Shown piece after piece: positions 25,733-34,569 of a DNA stretch of 64,000 nucleotides. Below the pieces are notes generated by a model. That model was not told the DNA's origin, searched no databases, and worked only from the letters and a program-made list of their open reading frames with translations. Both the position numbers and the translations under genes were made by a program. Position 1 is the stretch's first letter. Every line of letters begins with the position of its first letter. Source of the stretch: Gemmatimonadaceae bacterium (GTDB lineage Bacteria; Latescibacterota; UBA2968; UBA8231); NCBI GenBank assembly GCA_026706075.1, contig JAPOZM010000103.1, positions 1 through 64,000 of the forward strand, in the 5' to 3' direction.

Positions 25733-26773
25733 TCAGGGCCGCAGCACCACACCGAGAGCGCCTTCGGGGCGCTCGACCAGCTCGTCCACGGCGGCGGCGA
25801 TCCCCTCCAGCCGGAAGCGGTGCGTGATCAGCGGCTCCACCCGCAGGCGGCCGTCGGCCATGGCCCGCAGGCACTCGGCGAGGTTGCGCCGCGTCGGCCA
25901 CTCGACGAAGACCGGCGGGTAGCCGGCGCCGTGCTCGTACTCCTCGTCGTGATAGCCGGGGCCGGTGCGCGCGGCGCTGCGCACGTCGACGTTGCCCAGG
26001 GCGGCGGCGAAGCCGTGGCTGACGCGGGCCCCGCCGACGATGACGATGCGGCCCATGCGGTGCGTGTCCGGGGCCCGCTTGAGGGTGGCGGCGATCCGCT
26101 CGAAGGCGCCGGTCCCATCGCCGCCGAAGGCGATGACGCCGAAGTCCATGCCGTAACCGCCCGTGAACTCCGCGGCCAGGGCCTCCAGGTCTTCCTCCTC
26201 GCCGGCGACCGCTTCGACGCCCGTCTCCCGCGCCAGCCGCCGCCGGAGGTCGAAGCGGTCGACCCCCATCACGTGGCAGCCGGAGAGCTGTCCGAACTGA
26301 GCCGTGAGCTGTCCCACCAGTCCCAGCCCCACCACCAGGCAGCTCTCACCGAAGGCCGGGGCCGCGCGGCGGATGGCGTGCAGGGCCGTGGCCGCCAGGT
26401 GGGCGAAGGCGGCGGCCTCGAAGCTCACCCCTTCGGGGATCGGCACGCTGAGATGGACGGGCACGTGGCAGAGGTCGGCGTGCTGGGCGTAACCGCCTCC
26501 CATGCAGGCGATCCGGTCTCCCGCGCCGTACCCCTCCACCCCCTGCCCGACGGCGCGGACGATGCCGGCGTTGGCGTACCCGAAGGGCCTGGGGGGCTGC
26601 TCCGGCCGCGGATTGCGTCGCACGTCGGGCACCCTCCCCAGCTCGGAGCCCGGGCTGATCAGGGAGGCCCGCACCTCCACCTCGACCCGTCCGGCGGGGG
26701 GCGGGCCCAGATCCTCCTCGATCAGGACCCCCTGGCCGCGCCCGTCGATGCCGGCGATACTGCGGCGGCTCAT
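25733..26773 (-). CDS. Medium-chain dehydrogenase/reductase, non-zinc type
   Basis: MDR-superfamily oxidoreductase of 346 aa. It has a GroES-like N-terminal domain (GRVEVEVRASLISPGSE) in which Ser-Pro-Gly stands where zinc MDRs have the catalytic Cys, so it probably lacks catalytic zinc. Then come FGYANAGIVRAVGQGVEGY, GDRIACMGGGYAQHADL and the nucleotide motif SCLVVGLGLVGQLTAQFGQ. Similar proteins accompany Gfo and SDR enzymes in sugar clusters. Its start shares a base with the SDR stop (TGATG), so the two are coupled. Substrate unknown. Confidence 0.83.
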   Translation of the reverse strand: MSRRSIAGIDGRGQGVLIEEDLGPPPAGRVEVEVRASLISPGSELGRVPDVRRNPRPEQPPRPFGYANAGIVRAVGQGVEGYGAGDRIACMGGGYAQHADLCHVPVHLSVPIPEGVSFEAAAFAHLAATALHAIRRAAPAFGESCLVVGLGLVGQLTAQFGQLSGCHVMGVDRFDLRRRLARETGVEAVAGEEEDLEALAAEFTGGYGMDFGVIAFGGDGTGAFERIAATLKRAPDTHRMGRIVIVGGARVSHGFAAALGNVDVRSAARTGPGYHDEEYEHGAGYPPVFVEWPTRRNLAECLRAMADGRLRVEPLITHRFRLEGIAAAVDELVERPEGALGVVLRP

Positions 26774-27543
26774 CAGATGTTCGACCTCGACTGCCCGCCG
26801 TCGACGTTGAGGCAGGCCCCCGTCACCCAGCTCGCCCGCCCGGAGGCCAGGAAGACGACCACGTCCGCCACCTCTTCCGGGGTGCCGAAGCGGCCGAAGG
26901 GGATGTTCTCCTCCACGAACCGGCCGATCCCCTCGGGGTCCGCCTTCTGCCGGCGCTCCCAGCTGCCCCCCGGAAACAGGATCGACCCGGGGGCGACGCT
27001 GTTCACCCGCACCCCCTTGGCAGCCGCCTCGCGGGCGAGGTTCGCCGTCATGCTGATCATCGCCGCCTTGGCGGCGTTGTAGCTCACCGGCCCGCCGGTC
27101 TCCCGCCCGAAGATGGAGGAGACGTTGACGATGCTGCCGCCGCTCTCCTCCAGGGCCGGGAAGGCGGCCCGGGAGACGCGCACGGCGGAGAAGAAGCTCA
27201 GGTTGAAGACGTGGAGCCACTCGTCGTCGGAGATCTCGGCGAAGGGCGTCCACACCGACCCGCCCACGTTGTTCACCAGGATGTCGATCCCGCCGAAGCG
27301 GGAGACAGCGGTCTCGACGAATCCCCCGGCGTCCCCGGTGCGCGCCATGTCGCCGACGTGGTGCGCCACGTCCGCGGCGCCGGCGGCGGCCACCGCCTCG
27401 GCCGCGGCCGTCAGGGTCTCCTCCGTGCGGCCGCTGAGGCAGAGCCTGGCCCCCTCCGCGGCGAAGGCGAGGGCGATGCGGTTGCCGATGCCCCGGCTGG
27501 CGCCGCTCACCAGCACCGACTTGTCCTTCAGTCCCAGATCCAT
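26773..27543 (-). CDS. Short-chain dehydrogenase/reductase (SDR)
   Basis: Classical SDR of 256 aa, NAD(P)-dependent. Motifs are the cofactor-binding VSGASRGIGNRIA, DILVNNVGGS, the catalytic Ser in IVNVSSIFG and the Tyr-x3-Lys in SYNAAKAAM, and the end VTGACLNVDGGQS. ATG 27543 fits the family N-terminus. It lies upstream of the MDR gene and is coupled to it; both probably oxidise or reduce hydroxyl groups of the same sugar-derived substrate (inference). Confidence 0.92.
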   Translation of the reverse strand: MDLGLKDKSVLVSGASRGIGNRIALAFAAEGARLCLSGRTEETLTAAAEAVAAAGAADVAHHVGDMARTGDAGGFVETAVSRFGGIDILVNNVGGSVWTPFAEISDDEWLHVFNLSFFSAVRVSRAAFPALEESGGSIVNVSSIFGRETGGPVSYNAAKAAMISMTANLAREAAAKGVRVNSVAPGSILFPGGSWERRQKADPEGIGRFVEENIPFGRFGTPEEVADVVVFLASGRASWVTGACLNVDGGQSRSNI

Positions 27544-27568
27544 GTTCCCGTCCCTCTCGCGGTTGTCC

Positions 27569-28561
27569 TCACCCGTGGGTCTGCAGCGCCCCGGGGTTGA
27601 TCGTGAAGAGCGCCGCCACGTAGACGGCGCACAGTACCAGCAGAACAATCCCCTTCCAGCGCTCGAAGCGGTGCCCCAGCCTCATCAGGCCCAGCATGAC
27701 GAAGACGATGATCAGCATGGCGGGGAACATGAAGTGGATGACGTCCTCCTCGACGACGAGGTCGTTCACCACCGCCGAGGCCCCGGCGATCCAGCAGATG
27801 TTGAGGATGTCCGCCCCGAGGATATTGCCCACCGCCAGGCTCCCCTGCCGCTTGCGCGCCGCCGCGATGCAGGTGGCGACCTCGGGGATCGACGTCCCCA
27901 GGGCGACGACGAGGAGGGCGATGATCACGTCCGAGACGCCCATGGCCACGGCCAGGACCGGCGCCGCGACCACGATCCCCTCGCTGCTGATCAGCACCCC
28001 GGCCAGGCCGATCACGAGCAGCAGCAGCAGGCGGGGCCAGGAGCGGGGAGGCTCGCTCAGGTCCAGCTCCTCGTCCATCGGGTGCTGGCGGCGCTCCCAG
28101 TAGGCGTAGACCAGGTAGGCGAAGAAGCCGAGGACGAGGAGGCCCCCCTCCCAGCGCACGAGGGCGCCGTCGGAGGACATCCAGTAGGCCCCGAGGTGGG
28201 CGGCGACTAGGAAGGTGGCCGCCGAGCGCAGGACGATGCGGTCGATCATCACCACCACGGGCGAGAACAGGGCCACCATGGGCAGGGCCAGGCCGTCGTC
28301 GTAGATCACCGAGCCGACGGCGTTGCCGAGGGCGATCTCGGCGCGGCCCTCGAGAGCCGCCCGCACCGACACGGCCAGCTCCGGCGAGGTGGTGCCGAGG
28401 CTGACCACGGCGATGCCGATGAGGATCGGCGGCACCCGCAGCCGCCGGGCCATGTCGGCCGCCCCGTCCACCATCCAGTCGGCGCACTTCACCAGCACGG
28501 CGAAGGAGCCGGCCATCAGGACGAGCGCGCCCCATACACCCTGTGATGTGAGCCACTCCAT
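27569..28561 (-). CDS. Calcium/sodium (CaCA) antiporter
   Basis: Inner-membrane cation exchanger of 330 aa with about ten hydrophobic segments. The two alpha repeats of the family are seen: SLGTTSPELAVSV with ALGNAVGSVIYDDG near residues 55-90, and ALGTSIPEVATCIAAARK with AVGNILGADILN in the second half. The usual GSN in each repeat reads GSV and GAD, so ion selectivity may differ from typical Ca/Na members. ATG 28561 is 25 bp from a 20-bp perfect palindrome at 28587-28606 in its leader. It is divergent from argG. Confidence 0.88.
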   Translation of the reverse strand: MEWLTSQGVWGALVLMAGSFAVLVKCADWMVDGAADMARRLRVPPILIGIAVVSLGTTSPELAVSVRAALEGRAEIALGNAVGSVIYDDGLALPMVALFSPVVVMIDRIVLRSAATFLVAAHLGAYWMSSDGALVRWEGGLLVLGFFAYLVYAYWERRQHPMDEELDLSEPPRSWPRLLLLLVIGLAGVLISSEGIVVAAPVLAVAMGVSDVIIALLVVALGTSIPEVATCIAAARKRQGSLAVGNILGADILNICWIAGASAVVNDLVVEEDVIHFMFPAMLIIVFVMLGLMRLGHRFERWKGIVLLVLCAVYVAALFTINPGALQTHG

Positions 28562-28586
28562 TCGACCTCGCTCGCGTCGGTTCTTC

Positions 28587-28606
28587 CCCCGGGCCGCGGC
28601 CCGGGG
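28587..28606. repeat. 20-bp perfect palindrome between exchanger and argG
   Basis: CCCCGGGCCGCGGCCCGGGG lies in the leader region of the exchanger gene. It could be an RNA hairpin hindering its translation or an operator. No proof either way. Confidence 0.35.
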
Positions 28607-28686
28607 AGGGGGTGCCCTGGGTGGTTGAATTCGGGAAAAGGGGCGCTCAACCTACCCCGCCCCCCGCAGGGTGTCAAGAATCGGGA

Positions 28687-28725
28687 AGGGAATAATTATT
28701 ATTGTCAGTGGCATAATTATTCTAT
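28687..28725. promoter_or_regulatory. Tandem ARG-box-like operator upstream of argG
   Basis: Two A/T-rich palindromes, AATAATTATT (28691-28700) and CATAATTATT (28712-28721), have centres exactly 21 bp apart. Drawn as 18-bp boxes (28687-28704 and 28708-28725) they are separated by 3 bp, as in known ArgR operators. Each matches 12 of the 16 defined positions of the E. coli ARG box. They overlap the argG promoter, so arginine-dependent repression is predicted. No argR gene is in the window. Confidence 0.6.
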
Positions 28726-28730
28726 AGCTT
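28702..28730 (+). promoter_or_regulatory. argG promoter
   Basis: TTGTCA (28702-28707), a 17-bp spacer and TAGCTT (28725-28730); an alternative -10 is TATAGC at a 15-bp spacer. The leader to ATG 28773 would be about 35 nt. It is embedded in the two ARG-like boxes. Confidence 0.45.
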
Positions 28731-28772
28731 TTCGGCCCGATCCTTCCCCCGAGACCGGAGCTGCGGCAACCC

Positions 28773-30011
28773 ATGAACCTCCAGGATCTGAACGGCAGCC
28801 GTCTCCTCATGGCGGCCTCCGGCGGCCTCGACAGTTGCACCATCACCCATTGGCTCACCTGGCACGGCGTCGAGGTGGTGGCCTACACGGCCGACCTCGG
28901 CCAGCCCGACGAGGAGGACATGGACGACGTGCGCGAGCGCATGCTCGCCTGCGGCGCCCGGGAGATGATCCTCGCCGACCTGCGGCCCGAGATCGCCGAA
29001 GCCGGATTCCAGCTGCTGCGCTGCGGCGCCCGCTACGAGGGAGGCTACTGGAACACCACCGGCATCGCCCGCCACGTGGTCGTGGCCGGCATGGTCCCGG
29101 AGATGGAGCGCCGGGGCATCACCCTCCTCTCCCACGGCGCCACCGGCCGCGGCAACGACCAGGTGCGGTTCGAGCTGGCGGCCCAGATGCTCAGCCCCGG
29201 CCTCCGGGTCTACGCCCCGTGGCGGGACCCCGCCTTCCTCGAGGCCTTCGGCGGACGCAGGGAGATGATCGAGTACTGCCAGGCCCACGGACTGCCGGTG
29301 AAGGCCACCCTCGAGAAGCCGTACTCCACCGACGCCAACGTCCTCGGACTGACCCACGAGGCCGGGGAGCTGGAGTCCCTGGAGACATCGCCGGCCCTCG
29401 TGGAGCCGGGCATGGGCGTCTTCCCCGCCCGGGCGCCCGACGAGGCCCGCGTCGTCGAGGTCCGCTTCGAGGAGGGCCGGCCCGTCGCTCTCGACAGAAC
29501 CGCCCTGGAGGGCTTCGACATGATGCGGGCGGCCAACGAGGTCGCCGGCGCCCACGGCGTCGGCATCGGGCTGCACGCCGTGGAGAACCGCTTCGTCGGC
29601 CTCAAGTCCCGGGGCGTGTACGAGGCCCCCGGCCTCGAGCTCCTGGGCCAGTGCTACGAGTACCTGCTGCAGCTGGTCCTCGACCGGCGCAGCCGCCGGT
29701 GCCACTCCCAGGTGAGCGGGTGGATCGCCGAGCAGGTCTACCAGGGCTACTGGTTCGACACGGCGACGCAGGCCTGCCGCGCCTTCGTCGACCACCTCGC
29801 CCGGCTGGCCACCGGCACGATCCGCGTCAGCCTCTACAAGGGGACGGTGCAGTTCGCCTCGGCCGCCGACGTGCCCCACTCCCTCTACCGCGAGGACGCC
29901 GCCTCCATGGAAGCGGTGGGCGACTTCGACCACCGCGACTCGACCGGTTTCCTCGGCGTCCTCGGAGTCAGCGCCCGGATCCTCAGCCAGGCCGACCAGA
30001 TCGAGCGCTGA
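28773..30011 (+). CDS. argG: Argininosuccinate synthase
   Basis: Joins citrulline and aspartate with ATP to form argininosuccinate, the penultimate step of arginine synthesis. The protein has 412 aa. The N-terminal ATP-pyrophosphatase P-loop is AASGGLDSC; VVAYTADLGQ and the substrate region SHGATGRGNDQVRFE follow. EKPYSTDANVLGLTHEAGELE and GIGLHAVENRFVGLKSRGVYE are typical of the family. ATG 28773 has only a weak Shine-Dalgarno. It stands alone, divergent from the exchanger, and ends 3 bp from a convergent methyltransferase. Confidence 0.96.
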   Translation: MNLQDLNGSRLLMAASGGLDSCTITHWLTWHGVEVVAYTADLGQPDEEDMDDVRERMLACGAREMILADLRPEIAEAGFQLLRCGARYEGGYWNTTGIARHVVVAGMVPEMERRGITLLSHGATGRGNDQVRFELAAQMLSPGLRVYAPWRDPAFLEAFGGRREMIEYCQAHGLPVKATLEKPYSTDANVLGLTHEAGELESLETSPALVEPGMGVFPARAPDEARVVEVRFEEGRPVALDRTALEGFDMMRAANEVAGAHGVGIGLHAVENRFVGLKSRGVYEAPGLELLGQCYEYLLQLVLDRRSRRCHSQVSGWIAEQVYQGYWFDTATQACRAFVDHLARLATGTIRVSLYKGTVQFASAADVPHSLYREDAASMEAVGDFDHRDSTGFLGVLGVSARILSQADQIER

Positions 30012-30014
30012 CGC

Positions 30015-30830
30015 TCACACCGCCTCGGCCACCCAGACCTGCTCGCCGTGCCCGGGGTACGGCCGCCCGTCGAAGCCGCCCCACAGGGCGACGGGCCGGA
30101 AGCCGGCCGCCTCCAGCAGCCACTCCATCTCGTAGCGGAAGGTGTAGCGCAGCACCAGCTCGCCGCGCTCGCTGCCCGCGACCCCGCCGCCGGCGTCGAG
30201 GCTCTGGAAGTGGAGTTCCTGCCGCAGGAGCTGCTCGGCCAGGTCGTACTCCCGCCGGTAGCGGACGCGGACCCTCGTCCCCCCTTCGTCGGTGAACTCC
30301 GTGTCCACGGGAAGCCGGTCGACCGGCGTCTCTGCCGGTGGCCCGCGCAGGACGACGGCCTCCAGGTCGAGGCTGGGATCGAACTGGTTGAGGGCCAGGC
30401 GGCCCCCGGGTTCCAGCAGATCGTGGAAGCCGGCGAGGGCGGCGAACTGGTCGGCAGGCGTGAGCAGGTGCTGGAAGGTGCGGTACGGCAGGCTGATGAG
30501 CCGGAAAGGGCCGGGCAACTCCGGCGGGTCCCGCATGTCGCCCCGGAGCAGGGTGACGCGCGCGGCGGCCTCGGGGGGCAGGGTGGCGGCCCGGCTTCGG
30601 GCGGCGGCCAGCATCTCGGGAGAGAGCTCGAGGCCGGTGGCCGCGAGGCCGGCGGCGGCCACGGGGAAGAGGGTGCGGCCGCTGCCGCACCCCGGCTCCA
30701 GGACCGGCCCCCCGCACTCGACCGCCAGGTCGCGGTAGAACTCCAACTCGCCGGGCAGGCCGGTGTCGTAGCGGTCGTAGTGGCGGGCCAGGGGGCCGGA
30801 ATACCCGCCGGCGCAGGAGCCGCGGCTCAG
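30015..30830 (-). CDS. SAM-dependent methyltransferase, class I
   Basis: A small-molecule-type methyltransferase of up to about 271 aa. SAM motif I is [31 protein letters not shown] and LLRGDMRD follow as motifs II and III. The N-terminus ARHYDRY fits the family, but the start codon is unclear: no ATG, GTG or TTG is in frame before it. CTG 30830, which would overlap the mdh stop as CTGA, is the best guess. Substrate unknown. Coupling to mdh suggests co-transcription only. Confidence 0.75.
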   Translation of the reverse strand: MSRGSCAGGYSGPLARHYDRYDTGLPGELEFYRDLAVECGGPVLEPGCGSGRTLFPVAAAGLAATGLELSPEMLAAARSRAATLPPEAAARVTLLRGDMRDPPELPGPFRLISLPYRTFQHLLTPADQFAALAGFHDLLEPGGRLALNQFDPSLDLEAVVLRGPPAETPVDRLPVDTEFTDEGGTRVRVRYRREYDLAEQLLRQELHFQSLDAGGGVAGSERGELVLRYTFRYEMEWLLEAAGFRPVALWGGFDGRPYPGHGEQVWVAEAV

Positions 30831-31813
30831 AGCAGGTCCTCGACGACGGCGCGCTCCTCGAGCAGCTCCTCCTCCGTGGCCTTGATCTTGCCGCGGGCGA
30901 ACTCGCTGAGCTCCAGGCCCTCCACGACCTCGATGCCGCCCCGGCCGTCGGAACGCACCGGGAAGGAGAACACCAGGCCCTCGTCGATGCCGTAGCTGCC
31001 CGTGGAGGCAACCGCCGCCGAGAAGAACTCCCCCTCGGGCGTGGCGTGCAGGACGCTGCGCACGTGATCGAGGGCGGCGTTGGCCGCCGAGGCCGCGCTC
31101 GACAGGCCGCGGGCGGCGATCACCTCGGCTCCACGCTGCTGCACGGTCTGGATGAACTCCCCCTGGAGCCAGCCCACGTGGCCGATGACCTCGGTGCACG
31201 GCCTGCCGCGGACCTTCGCGTTCTCCGCGTCGGGGTACTGAGTGGCGGAGTGGTTGCCCCAGATCGCCACGTTCGTCACCTCCGCCACCCGGACCCCCGC
31301 CTTGAGCGCCAGCTGCGCCTGGGCCCGGTTCTGGTCGAGGCGCATCATGGCGTGGAAGCGCTCGCGCGGGATCCCGCCCTTGACGCCATGGTGCATGGCG
31401 ATGAGGCAGTTCGTGTTGGCCGGGTTGCCGACGACCAGGACCCGCACGTCGGCGGCGGCCCGGGCCAGGGCCTGACCCTGGCCGACGAAGATCGGACCGT
31501 TCTCGCGGATCAGGTCGCCGCGCTCCATGCCCTTTCCGCGCGGCTTCGAGCCGATCAGCAGTCCCCAGTTGACCCCCTCGAAGGCCTCCTTGGCATCGTC
31601 GGTGACGCGGACGTCGTCGAGGAGCGGGAAGGCGCAGTCCTGCAGCTCCATGACCACGCCTTCGAGGGCGGGCAGGGCCGGGGTGATCTCGAGCAGGTGC
31701 AGGGCCACGCGGGTGTCGTGGCCGAAGACCTCTCCAGAGGCCAGGCGGGGAAGGATGGCGTATCCGATCTGTCCGGCGGCGCCGGTGACGGCAACCCGTA
31801 CGGTGCGTGACAT
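30827..31813 (-). CDS. mdh: Malate dehydrogenase (NAD, type 2)
   Basis: Interconverts malate and oxaloacetate in the TCA cycle. The protein has 328 aa. The NAD motif is [17 protein letters not shown]; substrate Arg residues lie in [25 protein letters not shown] and the catalytic His in [12 protein letters not shown] match the cytosolic-type MDH2 group. ATG 31813 is preceded by GGAG about 10 nt upstream; an upstream in-frame ATG at 31924 would add an unrelated Pro-rich leader. It is divergent from the amidohydrolase gene. Confidence 0.95.
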   Translation of the reverse strand: MSRTVRVAVTGAAGQIGYAILPRLASGEVFGHDTRVALHLLEITPALPALEGVVMELQDCAFPLLDDVRVTDDAKEAFEGVNWGLLIGSKPRGKGMERGDLIRENGPIFVGQGQALARAAADVRVLVVGNPANTNCLIAMHHGVKGGIPRERFHAMMRLDQNRAQAQLALKAGVRVAEVTNVAIWGNHSATQYPDAENAKVRGRPCTEVIGHVGWLQGEFIQTVQQRGAEVIAARGLSSAASAANAALDHVRSVLHATPEGEFFSAAVASTGSYGIDEGLVFSFPVRSDGRGGIEVVEGLELSEFARGKIKATEEELLEERAVVEDLL

Positions 31814-31962
31814 GCGGTGCGAGCTCCAGTCTTGGTTGGGGCGCGGCCCTTGCGGCGGGCCGGGAACCGCGCCGGGGACTGCGGGAGGGGGACAGAAAAT
31901 CTGCCCGGTCCCCTCCGCAGGCAAGAAGGGCCTCCGAGCTATCGGCTGCCGGGGGCCCTGCC

Positions 31963-31968
31963 TATACT
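31963..31968 (+). promoter_or_regulatory. -10 box (TATACT) before the amidohydrolase gene
   Basis: TATACT, 33 bp before ATG 32002. No recognisable -35 at the usual distance. Confidence 0.3.
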
Positions 31969-32001
31969 GTGGCCCAACCCAGGCGAAAGGACGACCCCAC
32001 C

Positions 32002-33171
32002 ATGGCCCCTCCTTCCCTTCTGCTGTGCGGCGGGCACGTGATCGACCCGCGCAACGGCGTCGACGGCCCGGCCGACGTGGCCGTCGCCGACGGCGTGATC
32101 CAGGCCGTCGGACCCGGCCTCGGCTTCGAGGCCGGCAAGAGGATCGACGTGAGCGGCCTCTACGTCACCCCGGGCCTGATCGACATCCACGTGCACGTGT
32201 ACGGCGGCTACGCGGGATGGATGTTCCCCGATCCCCACTCCCTGCCCAACGGCGTGACCACCGTCGTCGACACGGGCGGCGCCGGGTGGAAGGATCTGGA
32301 CGACTTCGTCACCTCCATCATCCAGCCCGCCACTACCCGGGTCCTGGTCCTGGTCAACATCGTCGGGGCCGGCATGACGGGGGGCCCCGAGCAGGATGTC
32401 CGCGAGATGGAGCCCGAGCCCTGCGCCGAGGCCGTGGGCCGCCACCCCGAGCACTGCGTGGGCACGAAGTCCGCCCACTTCGGGGGGCCGGGGTGGGAGT
32501 CGGCCGGCGGCGCCATCGAGGCCGCCCGGCTCTCGGGATCGATCGCCATGATCGACTTCGCGCCCCAGCCGACCCGCAGCTACCGGGAGCTGCTCGAGCG
32601 CATGAGCCCGGGGGACATCCACACCCACCTCTACGCCGCCCACATCCCCCTCCTCGACGAGGAGTCGAGGGTCAACGGCTACGTGAGGGAGGCCCGCGAG
32701 CGCGGCGTCATCTTCGACACCGGACACGGCAACGGCAGCTTCTGGTTCCGCATCGCCGTGCCCGCCATGGAGCAGGGCTTCCCGCCCGACACGATCAGCA
32801 CCGACCTGCACAAGGCCAGCCGCATGCTGCCCAACGCCACCATGCCGGTGACCATGTCCAAGTTCCTCGCCCTCGGCATGCCGCTGCAGGAGGTGGTGGA
32901 CCGTTCGACGCGGAAGGCCGCCGACGTGATCCGCCGGCCGGAGCTCGGCCACCTGACGCCGGGCGCCGAGGCCGACGTGGCCGTCCTCGCCCTTCACGAG
33001 GGAGACTTCGGGTTCGTCGACTCGGGCCGGGCCCGCATGGCCGGCGGCCGGAAGCTCGAGTGCGAGCTGACCCTGCGCGCCGGCCAGGTGGTGTGGGACC
33101 TCAACGGCCGCAGCCGCCCGTCCTGGGACGATCTCGGGGACTACCGGAACTCGGAGCAGGGCCACCCCTGA
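32002..33171 (+). CDS. Amidohydrolase-superfamily metalloenzyme (dihydroorotase-like)
   Basis: A 389-aa metal-dependent hydrolase. The N-terminal small beta domain ([26 protein letters not shown]) precedes the metal motif [14 protein letters not shown] candidate bridging Lys is in [12 protein letters not shown]; further ligands are in [20 protein letters not shown] and [11 protein letters not shown]-terminal [12 protein letters not shown] is typical of the superfamily. The pattern fits the amidohydrolase/deacetylase group related to dihydroorotase rather than true PyrC; it could be a hydantoinase-like or acyl-amino-acid deacetylase enzyme. Divergent from mdh, with tRNA-Tyr 70 bp downstream. 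Confidence 0.85.
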   Translation: MAPPSLLLCGGHVIDPRNGVDGPADVAVADGVIQAVGPGLGFEAGKRIDVSGLYVTPGLIDIHVHVYGGYAGWMFPDPHSLPNGVTTVVDTGGAGWKDLDDFVTSIIQPATTRVLVLVNIVGAGMTGGPEQDVREMEPEPCAEAVGRHPEHCVGTKSAHFGGPGWESAGGAIEAARLSGSIAMIDFAPQPTRSYRELLERMSPGDIHTHLYAAHIPLLDEESRVNGYVREARERGVIFDTGHGNGSFWFRIAVPAMEQGFPPDTISTDLHKASRMLPNATMPVTMSKFLALGMPLQEVVDRSTRKAADVIRRPELGHLTPGAEADVAVLALHEGDFGFVDSGRARMAGGRKLECELTLRAGQVVWDLNGRSRPSWDDLGDYRNSEQGHP

Positions 33172-33175
33172 CGTG

Positions 33176-33181
33176 TTGACA
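33176..33181 (+). promoter_or_regulatory. Consensus -35 box before tRNA-Tyr
   Basis: TTGACA, 60 bp before the tRNA. At 17-19 bp spacing the sequence is only GAGGTT/AGGTTT, so the -10 is not clear. Confidence 0.3.
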
Positions 33182-33241
33182 GATCCGTGAGGCGGGGCGA
33201 GGTTTGCGTGCTCGTCCGGCCCCGGGCGAGCGGTTCATCGG

Positions 33242-33327
33242 GGGGAGATACCCAAGCGGTCAACGGGGGCAGACTGTAAATCTGCTGGCGTACGCCTTCG
33301 CAGGTTCGAATCCTGCTCTCCCCACCA
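33242..33327 (+). tRNA. tRNA-Tyr (anticodon GTA)
   Basis: Class II tRNA with a long variable arm. Acceptor GGGGAGA pairs with TCTCCCC; anticodon stem and loop are GCAGA-CTGTAAA-TCTGC with anticodon GTA; T arm is GCAGG-TTCGAAT-CCTGC; discriminator A and CCA are encoded. It lies between the amidohydrolase and the converging polysaccharide genes. Confidence 0.97.
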
Positions 33328-33385
33328 CTTCTCTGCTCCGGCACCCACTCCCACGACGGCACCCCGCGGCCCACCGGGCGGCGGC

Positions 33386-34567
33386 TCATTTCCGCAGGTG
33401 GCCGCGGATCGCCTCCAGGCGCTGCTGATGGGCGGCGCCGTCGCGCTGCCACGCCTCCAGCAGGAAGGCCAGCAGGACGAGGAGGACCGCGGCCGAGCCG
33501 CCGGCGGCGGCGGTGAGCAGGGCCCGGCGGGGAGCGCTGCGCGCCTTCGGCGGAGTCGCCGGATCGAGGACCTGCAGGGTCGGGGTGTCGCGCGCCTCGC
33601 GGACCTTGGCCTCCTCGAGCTGGGCCCCGAGAAATAGCAGGACCTCCTCGCGCATCTTCACCTGCAGGGTCAGGGCGGCGTGGTCCTGCATCAGCCCGGG
33701 CAGCTCCTTCAGGGGCGGGCCCAGGGGACGCTCGGAGGCTCCGGGAGCGCCGCCCATCCGGCGCGAGAGGTCGCCCACCAGCGCCCGCAGCTGCCGGTCG
33801 AGCTCGTCCACCCTCATGGCGAGGGCCTGCCGGTCGGCGTGGTCGGATGCCACCTGCCGCGAGAGGACGCCGAGCTCGACCTGCTTCAGGGAGAGCTCGA
33901 AGGCGAGTCCCTTGGCCACGTCGACGGCGGCGGCGGTCTGCGCCTCGATGTCGACCACCCCGTGGGCATCCTGGAAGTCGCGCAGGCGCGACGCGTCGGC
34001 GCCCAGCTCCTCGCGCGTGCTGCGCACCCTGCCCTCGAGGAACCCGCGCAGGGATGACGCCTGCCGCCGGCGATACTCGCGGTTGAGGCTGTCGAGGAGG
34101 GCGGCCAGGGTGTTGGCCAGGTCCGCCGCCAGCTTCGGCGTTGCTGCCGTGGCCCGCAGGACCAGGCTGCCGTCGTCGCCGAGCTCCGACTCCACCGCCT
34201 CCGACAGCCACTCGATGGCGGCGTCCCGGTGGGGGGCCTCGTAGACGCGCACCAGCTCGTGGCGATCGACGGCCAGGCCGAGCAGCCGGCGGCTCTGCAG
34301 CAGGGTGAGGAGCCGCTCCGAGGGGATCGGCAGGCCCACCAGACCGGCCAGCCCCAGGGGCAGACCGCCGGCCCCCGGCAGCAGGGAGCGGCCGATCCCC
34401 ACCGCCTCCTCCTCCGGGGGCAGCAGGCTGGTGCGGGCCGTCCAGCGCTCGGGCAGAAGCAGACTGACTCCGGCTGCCGCCGCCGTCGCCGCCAGGGTGC
34501 CGGCGACAAGCAGGCGCCGCCACTTCACCAGGACCGGCACGTAGTCGAGCAGGTTGCGCTGCTCCAT
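33386..34567 (-). CDS. Wzz-type chain-length determinant / polysaccharide co-polymerase
   Basis: Inner-membrane protein of 393 aa. An N-terminal TM segment follows a basic stretch (VKWRRLLVAGTLAATAAAAG); the Wzz periplasmic start is LLPERWTARTSLLPPE. A long helical, coiled-coil-prone middle lies near residues 165-330 (FLEGRVRSTREELGADASRL). A second TM segment is preceded by the Pro-rich PATPPKARSAPRR, followed by a short cytoplasmic tail. There is no Tyr-kinase domain. It lies 2 bp after the SLBB export protein, so the pair would bridge inner and outer membrane in polysaccharide export. Confidence 0.88.
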   Translation of the reverse strand: MEQRNLLDYVPVLVKWRRLLVAGTLAATAAAAGVSLLLPERWTARTSLLPPEEEAVGIGRSLLPGAGGLPLGLAGLVGLPIPSERLLTLLQSRRLLGLAVDRHELVRVYEAPHRDAAIEWLSEAVESELGDDGSLVLRATAATPKLAADLANTLAALLDSLNREYRRRQASSLRGFLEGRVRSTREELGADASRLRDFQDAHGVVDIEAQTAAAVDVAKGLAFELSLKQVELGVLSRQVASDHADRQALAMRVDELDRQLRALVGDLSRRMGGAPGASERPLGPPLKELPGLMQDHAALTLQVKMREEVLLFLGAQLEEAKVREARDTPTLQVLDPATPPKARSAPRRALLTAAAGGSAAVLLVLLAFLLEAWQRDGAAHQQRLEAIRGHLRK

Positions 34568-34569
34568 GC

